A DNA stretch of 64,000 nt from Methanomicrobiaceae archaeon (lineage in GTDB: Archaea; Halobacteriota; Methanomicrobia; Methanomicrobiales; Methanomicrobiaceae), in NCBI GenBank assembly GCA_029762625.1, contig JARVGI010000002.1, forward strand, positions 2,772 to 66,771, in the 5' to 3' direction. Within the stretch, counting starts at the first letter, position 1. Each line of letters opens with the position of its first letter. The notes under the pieces are model-generated. The model worked only from the letters and a program-made list of their open reading frames with translations, was not told the DNA's origin and searched no databases. A program made the position numbers and the translations under genes. Shown piece after piece: positions 37,026-46,125 of the stretch.

Positions 37026-38384
37026 TCACCCCACCTTCGGCAGGTGCGCAAGCGATTCTTCGATCAGGTCCGCGGGGTGGGCGTAGTCGACCAGTTGGCC
37101 GTCGAAGTACGCGTCGTACGAGGAGAGATCGAAGTACCCGTGGCCGGAGTTGTTGAAGATGATGGTCTTCTCCTCGCCGGTCGCCCGGCACTTCAGGGCT
37201 TCGTCGATGGTCGCTTTCACGGCGTGGGCAGCCTCCGGAGCCACCAGCAGCCCTTCGGTCATGGCGAAGGTGCGGGCCGCGTCGAACACCTCGTTCTGGT
37301 GGCAGGACTGTGCCCGTATCGTCCCTTCGTTGACCAGTTTCGAGACCAGCGGTGCCATCCCGTGATACCGCAGGCCACCGGCATGGATGGCGGGCGGGAC
37401 GAAATCATGCCCCAGCGTGAACATCCGGAGAAGCGGCGTCAGTCCGGCGATATCCCCGAAATCGTAGGCGTAGAGGCCCCGGGTGAGGGTGGGGCACGCC
37501 GCCGGCTCCACGGCGATGATCTCGGTGTCGGGGTTTCTCCCGGTCAGCTTGTCGCCGGCAAAGGGGAAGGCGAGACCGGCGAAGTTCGACCCGCCACCCG
37601 CACAGCCGATGACGACATCCGGGTAGGTGTCGTCCTTGGCCAGCTGCTCCCGCGCCTCCTGCCCGATGATGCTCTGGTGGACGCAGACGTGGTTGAGCAC
37701 TGATCCCAGCGAGTAGTTGGTGTCGGACCGGGATGCCGCCTCTTCCACCGCTTCGGAGATGGCGATCCCCAGGGACCCCGGCGAATCGGGATCCTTTGCC
37801 AGCACCGCCCGCCCCGCATTGGTCATCGTGCTGGGACTCGGGAAGCATTCGGCGTTATAGGCCCGCATGAAGCTTTTCCTACCCGGTTTCTGGTCGTAGC
37901 TGACCCGCACCATGTAGACCCGGCATTCCATCCCGAAGAGGGCGGTCGCAAACGCAAGCGAAGAGCCCCACTGGCCGGCTCCCGTCTCGGTGGCGATCCG
38001 CTCGACGCCCTCCTTCATGTTGAAATAGGCCTGGGGCACCGCGGTGTTGGGCTTGTGACTGCCCGGCGGGCTCACCCCTTCCCACTTGTAGTAGATCTTC
38101 GCCGGGGTTTTGAGGTGCTTTTCCAGCCGGTGCGCCCGGTATAGCGGGCTCGGTCTCCAGATCTGCAGGATCTCCCGCACCTCTTCAGGGATGGGGATAA
38201 ACCGGTCCCGGCTCATCTCCTGCCGTATCAGCTCCATGGGAAAGATGGGTCGCAGGTCATCGGGGACGACCGGCTTGCCCGTCGCCGGGTGGAGCGGCGG
38301 ATCGAGGGGCGAGGGGAGATCAGCCTGGATGTTGTACCATTGTTTCGGCATCTCCGCCTCGTCGAGGAGAATCTTCGTATGCAT
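37026..38384 (-). CDS. TrpB2-type tryptophan synthase beta chain
   Basis: 452 residues from [19 protein letters not shown], the normal TrpB2 start. PLP Lys is K111 in [24 protein letters not shown] and [10 protein letters not shown] are TrpB2-like and differ from TrpB1. TrpB2 proteins lack strong TrpA binding and may use free indole or phosphoserine. It is the first gene of the operon, so this operon has a TrpB form at both ends. No ribosome site is visible and a TATA box lies 28 bp upstream, suggesting a leaderless mRNA. Confidence 0.93.
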   Translation of the reverse strand: MHTKILLDEAEMPKQWYNIQADLPSPLDPPLHPATGKPVVPDDLRPIFPMELIRQEMSRDRFIPIPEEVREILQIWRPSPLYRAHRLEKHLKTPAKIYYKWEGVSPPGSHKPNTAVPQAYFNMKEGVERIATETGAGQWGSSLAFATALFGMECRVYMVRVSYDQKPGRKSFMRAYNAECFPSPSTMTNAGRAVLAKDPDSPGSLGIAISEAVEEAASRSDTNYSLGSVLNHVCVHQSIIGQEAREQLAKDDTYPDVVIGCAGGGSNFAGLAFPFAGDKLTGRNPDTEIIAVEPAACPTLTRGLYAYDFGDIAGLTPLLRMFTLGHDFVPPAIHAGGLRYHGMAPLVSKLVNEGTIRAQSCHQNEVFDAARTFAMTEGLLVAPEAAHAVKATIDEALKCRATGEEKTIIFNNSGHGYFDLSSYDAYFDGQLVDYAHPADLIEESLAHLPKVG

Positions 38385-38405
38385 GAAGACGTGTACGTAA
38401 TTGAA

Positions 38406-38419
38406 CATTAATATACATT
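38406..38419 (-). promoter_or_regulatory. TATA box of trp operon
   Basis: Minus-strand AATGTATATTAATG is centred about 28 bp before the ATG of the TrpB2 gene, the usual archaeal TATA distance for a start at or near the ATG. I see no clear attenuator or leader peptide. Confidence 0.6.
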
Positions 38420-38513
38420 GTGGTGCATAGCTGAACGTTGTTGGCGGAGGACCCGCCGTTGCACCCGTGGCGTTCATCCGGTTGCACAAGGGGATCGCAA
38501 ACCCAGAGAAGGG

Positions 38514-38522
38514 TTTTTATAC
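38514..38522 (+). promoter_or_regulatory. TATA box of GerW cluster
   Basis: TTTTTATAC lies about 35-43 bp before the ATG at 38,557; a GGAGG ribosome site at 38,544-38,548 is 8 nt from that ATG. Confidence 0.5.
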
Positions 38523-38556
38523 GGTCCAATCTACTAATCACCCGGAGGAATTCCTC

Positions 38557-38997
38557 ATGGCTGGTGAGATGTTAAAAATTACCACCGATGTACTGGAAAG
38601 AATGCTCTCCGCGAACACCATTGTCGGTGACGCCGTTGACGCGGGAGATAAAACGTTCATCCCGGTTGCAGGATTCGGGTTCGGCTTTGGATCTGCGGAA
38701 GGAGAAGGTACGGGCAAAGGCAAGGAAGGCGAAGGGAGCGGGCAGGGCGGTGGCTCAGGTGCCGGTGGCGGCATCAATCCCGTTGCGGTGATCATTCTCC
38801 ACAAGGAAGTGAAAGGGCTCGAAGGGGTGCAGGTGATCTCGCTTAAAAAGACCTCCATGCTTGCGGAAGTCGTGGGCACCGTCGGGGAGGAAGTGCTGCC
38901 ACATCTCATGAATGTGATGAAGGAAAAGATGGGAGAATTGGAAAAAACGGAAGGAAAAGAGATTAAAATCAGTGAGGAAGGGGAAACGGCGGAATAA
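38557..38997 (+). CDS. GerW/YtfJ family protein
   Basis: 146 residues. Conserved FIPVAGFGFGFGSAEGEG is followed by a glycine-rich linker (about 62-72) and VAVIILHKEVKGLEGVQVISL. In Bacillus the family includes the sporulation protein GerW (YtfJ), but methanogens do not sporulate, so the role here is unknown. Followed at 26 bp by a DUF2953 gene, the same pairing as ytfJ-ytfI in Bacillus. Confidence 0.85.
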   Translation: MAGEMLKITTDVLERMLSANTIVGDAVDAGDKTFIPVAGFGFGFGSAEGEGTGKGKEGEGSGQGGGSGAGGGINPVAVIILHKEVKGLEGVQVISLKKTSMLAEVVGTVGEEVLPHLMNVMKEKMGELEKTEGKEIKISEEGETAE

Positions 38998-39023
38998 TTT
39001 TTCCCGGTGAATTACCACGAATT

Positions 39024-39692
39024 ATGGCGCTGACCCTGCTCATTCTCATCCTTATTTTGCTCGTTGCCTGTGTGGGAGCACTACTATTGGCCCTCTATCT
39101 AATCCCGATCGAGATCGCGGGGACCATCGGCTACCACAAAAAGCCAGAGGTCGAGGTGCAGACACGCTGGGGAGCCGTCGCTCTCGACGTGGTGCCTGGA
39201 GAACCTCTCGAGATCCGTGTGCTGCTCTTCGGGCGCCGGTTGTACCGCCGCCTGGTCCCCATAGAAGAGCGGGGCCCGGCAGAGGAGAAAGCAAAGATCG
39301 AGGCGGAGATACAGGCGGAGGAAGAACACGCGGTCCCGCCACTAGAGGCGTTCCGGAGTTTTCGACGAGCATGGCCCTATCTGAAAAAACCGGTCTTCAC
39401 CGCGCTGCGATCCCTTCGCGTGAAGTATCTTGCCTCCGATGCCCGCCTCGGGTTCGGCAATCCTGTGGTGACCGGAGAGGTCTATGGCTGGTACTGGGTG
39501 GTCAAGGGCATCCTCTCGCCGCTCAGCTGTGTCAGCCTGGACATGGAACCCGCATTCACCGAACGGGTGATCGAGGGGGATACGAGCCTCTGCATCGCCA
39601 TCCAGCATCCGTTGCGGATCATGCTCGCGGGAGCATGGGCATTGACCAAAAAACCGGTCCGCGACCTCATCCGGCAGGGGGCCGCCCGATGA
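39024..39692 (+). CDS. DUF2953 membrane protein
   Basis: 222 residues. One N-terminal membrane helix (4-30), then a soluble domain: a beta-rich part to about 65, a Glu-rich linker (80-105), and a C-terminal part with TGEVYGWYWVVKGILSP and a final hydrophobic helix. This matches DUF2953 proteins, often encoded next to GerW. Probably membrane-attached with the domain in the cytoplasm or outside; orientation is not clear. Stop overlaps the next ATG by 4 bp. Confidence 0.8.
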   Translation: MALTLLILILILLVACVGALLLALYLIPIEIAGTIGYHKKPEVEVQTRWGAVALDVVPGEPLEIRVLLFGRRLYRRLVPIEERGPAEEKAKIEAEIQAEEEHAVPPLEAFRSFRRAWPYLKKPVFTALRSLRVKYLASDARLGFGNPVVTGEVYGWYWVVKGILSPLSCVSLDMEPAFTERVIEGDTSLCIAIQHPLRIMLAGAWALTKKPVRDLIRQGAAR

Positions 39693-39943
39693 GCGGGGAT
39701 GGCTCGAGGTTCATCGCCGGAGCGCCCAACCATTGCCACGGCAGGGCGTTCATCCCCATTGCCCGGTACTCGGTGTTCGCGTTCGGAAGCGGTGCGGCGA
39801 TCACGGTGGAGCCGCTCGGCATCTACGTCGTGGACGACGAGATCGAGTACTACTATCCTCTCGCCGGGGATGAGCCTGACTTCGAAGCGGTCGAGCGTCT
39901 GACTGAAATCCTGCAAAAAGAGCGAAAACAGCCCGTGGGATGA
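39689..39943 (+). CDS. Small GerW-like protein
   Basis: 84 residues. The segment RAFIPIARYSVFAFGSGAA lines up with KTFIPVAGFGFGFGSAEG of the GerW protein two genes upstream, followed by one beta strand and an acidic helix, without the Gly-rich linker. I infer a shortened paralogue. It is translationally coupled (ATGA) to the DUF2953 gene and abuts the methyltransferase stop codon on the other strand. Function unknown. Confidence 0.65.
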   Translation: MSGDGSRFIAGAPNHCHGRAFIPIARYSVFAFGSGAAITVEPLGIYVVDDEIEYYYPLAGDEPDFEAVERLTEILQKERKQPVG

Positions 39944-40813
39944 TCAGGAATGCGCCTTTTTCCACCAGATGGTGGCGTAGGCGGAGTCCCGGCTGTACAG
40001 AAAGGTGCCGTCATCGGCCTGGTTGATTGCGGCAAGGTAGGAGCGCAGCACCGCACCCTGCCCGGCGGTGCGGGCATCGTAGCGGGGAGCGAAAAAGGCG
40101 AAGGCCTCTTCGGGATCGCGGAAACGGTAGGTCTTTTCCAGCGGCCGCATGAGCACGTTGGCGTAGATGCCCATCTGGTAGAGTACGTTCCACAGGCAGT
40201 CCGCTTTCGGCCCGGACACGTAGGGCTCGCCGTGGAGATCCTCCCAGATCGCCGCCCCCATCCGGTCCCAGAGCGGCCCGTCGACGAATTCGAAGAGGTA
40301 CACCGACCCGCAGGACACCGCGTCCATCTTCTGCAGCGCCGCCCTGATATCATACATGGTCAGGGAAAACGACGCCAGAACCACGTCGTAGGGCCCCTGC
40401 AGGTCTGCATCCGGATCGGTCTCCTCCCAGGTCTTCTCCACCCAGTCGACGTTGGAAAGGCCCGCTTTTCCCACGCGCTCGGCGAGCACCGCGACCATTC
40501 CCGCCGCAGGTTCGACCGCCGTCACGTGCGCCGCCTTCCGCGCGAGCGGAATGGTCAGCGGGCCGGGCCCCGACCCGATATCAAGGACCCGGGATTCGGG
40601 GGTGACCGGGAGAAGAGCCATCTCCTCTGCGACGCGCGCCTGGTATCCCTGGTCCGCTTCCCGTGCATAGCGCCTCGCCTGCTCCGTCTCATCCCAGCGG
40701 TGCTGAGGGGCAGTTCCCTTCCGGGCGCGGCGAACACGGTCTTTTTTCGCCTTCCACACCTCGTTCCAGTCGATTGCATCCACCAGTGCCCAGTCTTCCA
40801 TCCCGGTCATCAC
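39944..40813 (-). CDS. SAM-dependent methyltransferase
   Basis: 289 residues. Class I fold: VLDIGSGPGPLTIPLAR near 74 is motif I, VTAVEPAAGM motif II, YDVVLASFSLTMYD the later strand. An N-terminal WNEVWKAKKDRVRRARK segment precedes it. Homologues are common in methanogens with unknown substrates; metal-chelatase or tRNA modification roles cannot be chosen. Single-gene unit; its stop touches the GerW-like gene stop (TGATCA). Confidence 0.8.
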   Translation of the reverse strand: MMTGMEDWALVDAIDWNEVWKAKKDRVRRARKGTAPQHRWDETEQARRYAREADQGYQARVAEEMALLPVTPESRVLDIGSGPGPLTIPLARKAAHVTAVEPAAGMVAVLAERVGKAGLSNVDWVEKTWEETDPDADLQGPYDVVLASFSLTMYDIRAALQKMDAVSCGSVYLFEFVDGPLWDRMGAAIWEDLHGEPYVSGPKADCLWNVLYQMGIYANVLMRPLEKTYRFRDPEEAFAFFAPRYDARTAGQGAVLRSYLAAINQADDGTFLYSRDSAYATIWWKKAHS

Positions 40814-40980
40814 CTGATACCTGCGACTTCGTTAAAACCTCCTCCCTTTTCTGCTTTTCGCCATGAATCTCATTCACCCGCCGGGGCCTTTTACGGCCGC
40901 ACCTGCCGACGTTCCGGATCCGCCGCTTGCGAGCGGCGACGGTTCACGTGCATCTCAGAAAGAGAGGGGGTGCCGGCACC

Positions 40981-42138
40981 TCACTCGTAGCGCAGCGCCT
41001 CGATCGGGTTGAGATTGGCCGCTTTCCAGGCAGGATAAACGCCCGATATGAGGCTCGTTCCTATCCCGAAGAGCATGCCGTAGGGGATATAGACGAGGCT
41101 CGAGGGGGCGAAGAGAAACGTGGTGTCCTGGAGCATGACCAGGAGGGCGAGATACCCGCCGCCGAAACTCAATATGCCCCCGATCGCCGAGCCGATAAAT
41201 CCCAGCAGAAACGCCTCGTAGAGGAACATCTTCATCACTTCCCGCCTGCGGGTCCCGATGCTGCGAATGATCCCCACCTCCCGGGTCCGCTCGGTGACCG
41301 ACATCATCTGCACGTTGAAGATGCTCACCCCCGCAACCACCAGGGAGATGCCGCCGATCGCCGTGGTGAAGGTGGATATTGTACTGAACGTTTCGAGAAT
41401 GGTCTCCAGGATCATCCTGGTATCGAAGATGTCCACCTCGGTTTCCCGCCGGTTCAGGGCTGCATCGATGTCATGTTTCACCTCCTCGATTTCCTCGAGA
41501 TTGCGCACTTTGACGATAACCTGGTCGTAGTCCGCCTCCCCGTAGACCGACCTGTACCACTGGTCAGAGACGATGACCGCCCGGTCGGGATTGATATCAA
41601 AGCCGACGCCCCGTTCGGTGAGAATGCCCGCCACGCGCAGCGACTGATCCCCCACGGTGATGCGGCTTCCCACGCCGAGATCGTAGGTCTCGGCGAGCAT
41701 CTGCCCGACCAAGGCGCCGCTGGCCCCCCGCAGGTACACCCCTTGGGTCACCTCAAGCAGCAGGGGGATGTCGGCCGTATCCATGCCGTACACCTGGACG
41801 ACGCCCATCTCTCCCCCCACCTCGATCCGGTCGGCGCTCACGTGGAGGGGAATGACGTCGTTGACACCCACCGCACGCTCGATCTGCTGCACCTGCCGTC
41901 CGGTGATGACCGTATCGGTCTGGACGGGGGGACCGTTGCCGAACCCCCCCGCGTGTGGATACACCACCACGGTGTCCCCGACATCGGAGAGAGCCTCTCC
42001 CACGCTGAGCACGAGGCTGTTTCCAAGGATGCCCATGGAGGAGATGGCCATCACGCCGATGACGATGCCGAGCACCGCGAGCAGAGAGCGAAGCCAGTGC
42101 AGACGGATGCTCCGTTTTGCAAATTCGAAAAAGATCAT
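40981..42138 (-). CDS. MacB/FtsX-family ABC transporter permease
   Basis: 385 residues: one N-terminal helix (SIRLHWLRSLLAVLGIVIGVMAI), an extracellular domain of about 200 residues, then three helices and the YPAWKAANLNPIEALRYE end typical of FtsX-like permeases. Works with the ATPase directly upstream (4-bp overlap). This family drives movements of envelope proteins or export of lipoproteins and peptides rather than import. Confidence 0.9.
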   Translation of the reverse strand: MIFFEFAKRSIRLHWLRSLLAVLGIVIGVMAISSMGILGNSLVLSVGEALSDVGDTVVVYPHAGGFGNGPPVQTDTVITGRQVQQIERAVGVNDVIPLHVSADRIEVGGEMGVVQVYGMDTADIPLLLEVTQGVYLRGASGALVGQMLAETYDLGVGSRITVGDQSLRVAGILTERGVGFDINPDRAVIVSDQWYRSVYGEADYDQVIVKVRNLEEIEEVKHDIDAALNRRETEVDIFDTRMILETILETFSTISTFTTAIGGISLVVAGVSIFNVQMMSVTERTREVGIIRSIGTRRREVMKMFLYEAFLLGFIGSAIGGILSFGGGYLALLVMLQDTTFLFAPSSLVYIPYGMLFGIGTSLISGVYPAWKAANLNPIEALRYE

Positions 42139-42827
42139 ACGATTTTGCCGTCCACGAGGTTGATGGTGCGGTGTGCGTACTCTGCAATCCTCGGGTCGTG
42201 GGTGACCATGATGATAGTCTTGCCCTGCCCGTTGACCTCGGTGAGGAGCTCCATGATCAGGGTACCCGTCTTTGTGTCGAGGTTGCCGGTCGGCTCATCG
42301 CAGAGCAGGATCTCGGGGTCGTTAACAAGGGCACGGGCGATGGCGACCCGCTGCTGCTGCCCGCCCGAGAGCTCGCTGGGCTTGTGGGGCAGCAGCTCCT
42401 CTTCCAGCCCCACCCGGCGGGTGAGTGCCTCCACCAGGCCTTCGCTCTCCCGGCGGCGTGTCTTCAGCACCAGCGGGTACTCCACGTTTTCCCTGACGGT
42501 CAGCAGGGGGATTAAGTTGAACTGCTGGAAGATGAAGCCAAGCGTGTCCCTCCGGAGATCGGTGAGCTCGTCGTCGGAGAGCTCCCCGATATTCCTGCCG
42601 GTGATGAAGAGATCGCCCTTCGTCGGCACATCGAGACAGCCGATGACATTGAGCAGCGTGGACTTCCCCGACCCGGAAGGTCCCATGACCGCAATGAACG
42701 CCCCCGGCTCCACGTCGAGGGAGACGTCGTCGAGGGCGGTCACATCGCCGAAGGGAAGCGGGTAGATCTTGGAGACATGATCCAGTCGTATGATCGGTTG
42801 ATCCGTCGACACCCGATCACCCTTCAC
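42135..42827 (-). CDS. ABC ATPase of MacB/LolD type
   Basis: 230 residues. Walker A GPSGSGKSTLLN, signature LSGGQQQRVAIA, Walker B ILLCDEPTGNLD. Matches the ATPase that pairs with FtsX-like permeases. Overlaps both neighbours by 4 bp, so all four genes from 44,633 leftward form one operon. Confidence 0.93.
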   Translation of the reverse strand: MKGDRVSTDQPIIRLDHVSKIYPLPFGDVTALDDVSLDVEPGAFIAVMGPSGSGKSTLLNVIGCLDVPTKGDLFITGRNIGELSDDELTDLRRDTLGFIFQQFNLIPLLTVRENVEYPLVLKTRRRESEGLVEALTRRVGLEEELLPHKPSELSGGQQQRVAIARALVNDPEILLCDEPTGNLDTKTGTLIMELLTEVNGQGKTIIMVTHDPRIAEYAHRTINLVDGKIV

Positions 42828-43981
42828 GCCTTTTTCTTCCAGGAATAGACGATGATGCCTGCGACCACAACCGCGGCAACGATGAGCAGCGCCACAATCG
42901 CTATCGGGAACTCACGTTCTTCTTCGGAAGACGGTGTCCTGTTGATACTGACCGGGGTCTCGCGCTCATAGCTGTTGCCGTCTTCGTCTTTGTACTGGAT
43001 GAGCAGGGGCACGCTGTCCGCATCGTCTGCACGGAAATTCACCTCGAAACTGGAGAAATCATCCGGATCGAGGGAGCCGACGACGTAGATACGGTTCGGC
43101 TCCACCGGGGTGGCGGGCGCGCCGGTGGTGATGATGACCGAATTGGCCACTTTCAGCCCGGCATTGGTGATATCGCCGCTGAGGGTGTAAACGCCGCCGC
43201 TGGTGGTCATGACAATATTGCTGACCACCGGCCTGGCGGCCCTCTTATCCTCCGAGATCACGATGGGGAGCGTATGGTCGAGCACATGGGTATTGAAGCC
43301 GTTGCGGTAGGTGACATGGAAGGTCAGGGTGCCGGTCTCCTGCGGGGTGATATCAAAGCTGACATTTGCGGATTCGTCCGGCTCAAGTTTCCCGATGAAG
43401 TAGCCGCTCTGCTCCACCTCGACACCCTCGCCCATGGGCACGACGGAGATGCCGTTGATGGTGTTTTCCCGGGGGTTGCCCACCCGGAGCTCGATGGTCT
43501 CCCGGTTCCCCGCGGAGAAGGTGTCGGGCCGTTTCACCAGCGATACATCGAGTTCGGTGCTCTCCACCTTGACCGGGATGTAGTCGCGGAGGCTCGGGGC
43601 GCTGCGGTAGTTGATGCTGAACCTCGGGTAATAGACCCCGTCGGGGACGTCAGCGCGCACGGTAAAGGTGAATGTCATGCTGTTGCCTGCGCCAATGGAG
43701 CCGACCGAATCATAGGAATCGACAGGGATGGAGAGCGAGGCGTCGCTCAGAAACGCCCTGCTGATGGGGACGCTCACTCCACCGTTGTTGGTGATGGTGA
43801 CCGTCATCGTTGCCCGGTCCCCCCGCATGAGGACCTGCGGGTCGATTGACTTTTCGGTTACCGTAACCTGTGCGGCGGCCGAAGCCGAATCCAGGGTATC
43901 GGTTGTCGTGGTTTGCTGGGCGACGACCGGAACCGCTGCCATACAGAGAAGGCATACCAGAACACATACTGCATAGTTCAT
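42824..43981 (-). CDS. Surface CARDB/NEW3-like repeat protein with C-terminal anchor
   Basis: 385 residues. Signal peptide ending VPVVAQQ (about 21). Two to three Ig-like repeats follow, each with MTVTITNNGGV / IELRVGNPRENTI / LSGDITNAGLKV strands as in COG1361 or CARDB-type domains. A C-terminal membrane helix (IVALLIVAAVVVAGIIVYS) and KKKA tail anchor it. Probably the outer partner of the ABC system. Start at 43,981 chosen for the signal peptide. Confidence 0.85.
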   Translation of the reverse strand: MNYAVCVLVCLLCMAAVPVVAQQTTTTDTLDSASAAAQVTVTEKSIDPQVLMRGDRATMTVTITNNGGVSVPISRAFLSDASLSIPVDSYDSVGSIGAGNSMTFTFTVRADVPDGVYYPRFSINYRSAPSLRDYIPVKVESTELDVSLVKRPDTFSAGNRETIELRVGNPRENTINGISVVPMGEGVEVEQSGYFIGKLEPDESANVSFDITPQETGTLTFHVTYRNGFNTHVLDHTLPIVISEDKRAARPVVSNIVMTTSGGVYTLSGDITNAGLKVANSVIITTGAPATPVEPNRIYVVGSLDPDDFSSFEVNFRADDADSVPLLIQYKDEDGNSYERETPVSINRTPSSEEEREFPIAIVALLIVAAVVVAGIIVYSWKKKA

Positions 43982-43982
43982 A

Positions 43983-44633
43983 TCAGAATCCTCCGGAGAA
44001 GAGGAGGCCGGAGAGCTGGGAGAGTACATAGAGCCCCACCGGTACGCCAACGGTGATGGCGGCATTCCGCGTGGAGAGGGTGCGCGATTCCTTCATCCCG
44101 AATATCCAGATATTGGCACTCCAGATGAGAAAGAGAAGAGAGATCACGACTGCGATCTGCAGCTCGGGTGCAGCGAGCAGCTGCCGCGTGACCTCCTCGA
44201 TCTGGGCCGGATCGCTCACCTGCGGGATGGTGAGATCGGCAAAGTAGAGATAGGAGATCGGGAGCGTGACTGCCGCCCCGATGATCTGGGGGAGGAAGCC
44301 GTAGCCGACGAACTCCAGCACGCGCTTGAACCCGCCTGTGCCCGAAAAGACCATCGAGATAACGAAGAAGATGACCGCACAGACCACCCACATCACCAGC
44401 GAGGCGACAAGTGCCGCTCCTGCGGAGATCGCCATCACGATCGGCGTGAACGATGCCGCCTCGGCGGGGAGCATGGCGAGGAAGGGGGCCGTGCTGAGCA
44501 CCGCCGTTGCGGCGCTGATAATCCCCAGCACGAAGACGACGAGGAAGGGGATGGTCAGACTCTCCTTCTCCTGCATCTTCTGCTCGAAGAACCGTCCGGG
44601 ATTGATCAAGAGATCCGTTACTGCCGCTGTCAT
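43983..44633 (-). CDS. Yip1-family membrane protein
   Basis: 216 residues with five membrane helices after a short N-terminal INPGRFF segment typical of the archaeal YIP1 family. First gene of the ABC operon; its stop lies 1 bp before the next ATG. Its role in such operons is unknown; the recurring association suggests a membrane subunit or assembly factor. Confidence 0.8.
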   Translation of the reverse strand: MTAAVTDLLINPGRFFEQKMQEKESLTIPFLVVFVLGIISAATAVLSTAPFLAMLPAEAASFTPIVMAISAGAALVASLVMWVVCAVIFFVISMVFSGTGGFKRVLEFVGYGFLPQIIGAAVTLPISYLYFADLTIPQVSDPAQIEEVTRQLLAAPELQIAVVISLLFLIWSANIWIFGMKESRTLSTRNAAITVGVPVGLYVLSQLSGLLFSGGF

Positions 44634-44784
44634 AGCAAATTCCTGCTCAACTATGATTCTCCTGCATTAAATCCTTTTCAGAATTATCGAACCCTGCTTT
44701 GTCTGCGGATTTCCCAAATAACGCACGATTCCGGGAACGGCACCGGGGAGAGATGGATTTTTCGGGGGATGGAGGGGCGCGTCA

Positions 44785-45192
44785 TCAGTGCTTCACACCC
44801 GCGGCTTTCAGCACCGCGAGGCGGACCACCGATTCGGGAAAATCGTCCCAATAGGCCCCGTCTCCGCCACTCCCGCACTTCCCGCTCTCCGGCGATGCAT
44901 CACAGGAACACGGGCATTCCGCGCAGGGGCGGAGGGGTTTCCGGGGCGGGACGAAGTCCTCGAGGGGGCGGCCGTCGATCAGCAGGCGGTGGAAACGCCC
45001 CGGAACGGCGGGGGCGGCAACGGTCTCTGAAAAGGAGAGTGCGATGCCCCGTTCCTCGAGCAGGGATTGCAGGTCCGAGATTACCTCTTCGAGCCGCCTT
45101 CCTGTATCGGGGCATATATGGGGCAGCATTCCCTCGTCCGGGGAATGTTCGATGGTGAGGATGATACTGCGCCCTGCCGGTTTCACGGGCAT
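44785..45192 (-). CDS. DUF2703 cysteine-motif protein
   Basis: 135 residues. A thioredoxin-like alternating pattern (SIILTIEHSPDEGMLP, EERGIALSFSETVA, GRFHRLLIDGRPLED) leads to LRPCAECPCSC near 92, a Cys cluster, and a further Cys. This fits DUF2703. It overlaps the preceding phosphatase gene by 10 bp. The Cys cluster could bind a metal or metalloid; this is inference from the neighbour. Confidence 0.75.
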   Translation of the reverse strand: MPVKPAGRSIILTIEHSPDEGMLPHICPDTGRRLEEVISDLQSLLEERGIALSFSETVAAPAVPGRFHRLLIDGRPLEDFVPPRKPLRPCAECPCSCDASPESGKCGSGGDGAYWDDFPESVVRLAVLKAAGVKH

Positions 45193-45596
45193 CCGAAGGC
45201 CTCCTCGAGCCAGGCGCGTATACTCTCCCGCAACGCCCGAAAGCCCTCCAGTATGTCGGCATCGGACCCCACGAATCGTGCGGGGTCGGAGAACTCCATG
45301 TACATGACATGCTGCGTGCGGGGGAATTGTGCGCAGGACTGTTTGTTTTCGCACATGAAAACGATATAATCGAAGTGCATATCCACGAATTCCTGGAAGG
45401 ACTTGGGACGGTGGTGGGCGAGATCGATCCCCACCTCCTCCATGACCTGGATCGTCGATGGGTTGACGGTCGACGAGGGGTTCATACCAGCGCTGTATGC
45501 TGCAAATCGATCGCCGCAGAGAGCCCGCATCAGCCCCTCCGCAATCTGGGATCGCCCGGCATTCCGGTTACAGATAAACAGCACCCGTTGTTTCAT
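45183..45596 (-). CDS. Low-molecular-weight phosphatase / arsenate reductase
   Basis: 137 residues. P-loop CNRNAGRSQIAEG at residues 9-21, a C-x5-R-S active site; the general acid region is MEFSDPARFVG. Later Cys (ENKQSC, GCP end) could form the disulfide relay of thioredoxin-coupled arsenate reductases. Arsenate reductase is favoured over protein-tyrosine phosphatase because of the MNPSSTVNPSTIQVMEEVGI segment and length, but this is not certain. Confidence 0.82.
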   Translation of the reverse strand: MKQRVLFICNRNAGRSQIAEGLMRALCGDRFAAYSAGMNPSSTVNPSTIQVMEEVGIDLAHHRPKSFQEFVDMHFDYIVFMCENKQSCAQFPRTQHVMYMEFSDPARFVGSDADILEGFRALRESIRAWLEEAFGCP

Positions 45597-45720
45597 GTTC
45601 CCCTGCCTTCGCTTGCTTCCCCTGCAATCCCGATCGACGAGAAGGGAATCTTCCTGTACCCGTGGGAACCGGGCACCTAAAAAAGTACGCGGGCTGCACG
45701 GGACCCCTCCTCGCGCAATC

Positions 45721-46125
45721 CTACCGATCGCCGGGAGCCGTCCCCCTGCCGCGTTCAAGCCGCTCGAGCGCGGTTGCCGCCCGCAAACGGACGCTTCTCA
45801 CCGGGTCCCGGAGGAGCGCGGTGAGGGGCTCTCCGGCGCGCGCATCCCCGATCTTGCCGAGCGCTTCGGCCGCTTCCTCCCGGACATGATGGTTGGCATC
45901 ACCGAGGCTGCGGATGAGGGCCGGGACCGCGGCAGGGTCCTTGCGGCGGCCCAGCAGCACCGCCGCCTGCCAGCGGATACTCTCGAACTCTCCGTCTTCA
46001 AGCGCTTCAATGAGGAGACCGGTCACCCACGGCGCCGGGTTCCCCTCGAGCGTGGATAGCGCGATCCAGCGCACCTCGGGATCGATATGGCGCAGCTCCC
46101 GCCGCAGCCGGTCCTTCTCACTCAT
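45721..46125 (-). CDS. HEAT-repeat protein
   Basis: 134 residues made of about four HEAT/PBS-lyase repeats (VRWIALSTLEGNPAPWVTGL, IRWQAAVLLGRRKDPAAVPAL, VREEAAEALGKIGDARAGEPL, VRLRAATALERL). No signal peptide, so cytoplasmic. Start overlaps the end of the cation transporter gene by 8 bp. It may regulate or bind that transporter; partner unknown. Confidence 0.8.
   Translation of the reverse strand: MSEKDRLRRELRHIDPEVRWIALSTLEGNPAPWVTGLLIEALEDGEFESIRWQAAVLLGRRKDPAAVPALIRSLGDANHHVREEAAEALGKIGDARAGEPLTALLRDPVRSVRLRAATALERLERGRGTAPGDR

Noticed and set aside
40927-42765. 612-codon open frame on the plus strand opposite the ABC permease/ATPase genes
   Set aside because: It is a high-GC antisense shadow: the opposite strand carries complete, motif-bearing ABC genes, and the translation has a His/Asp/Gly-biased composition without any domain.
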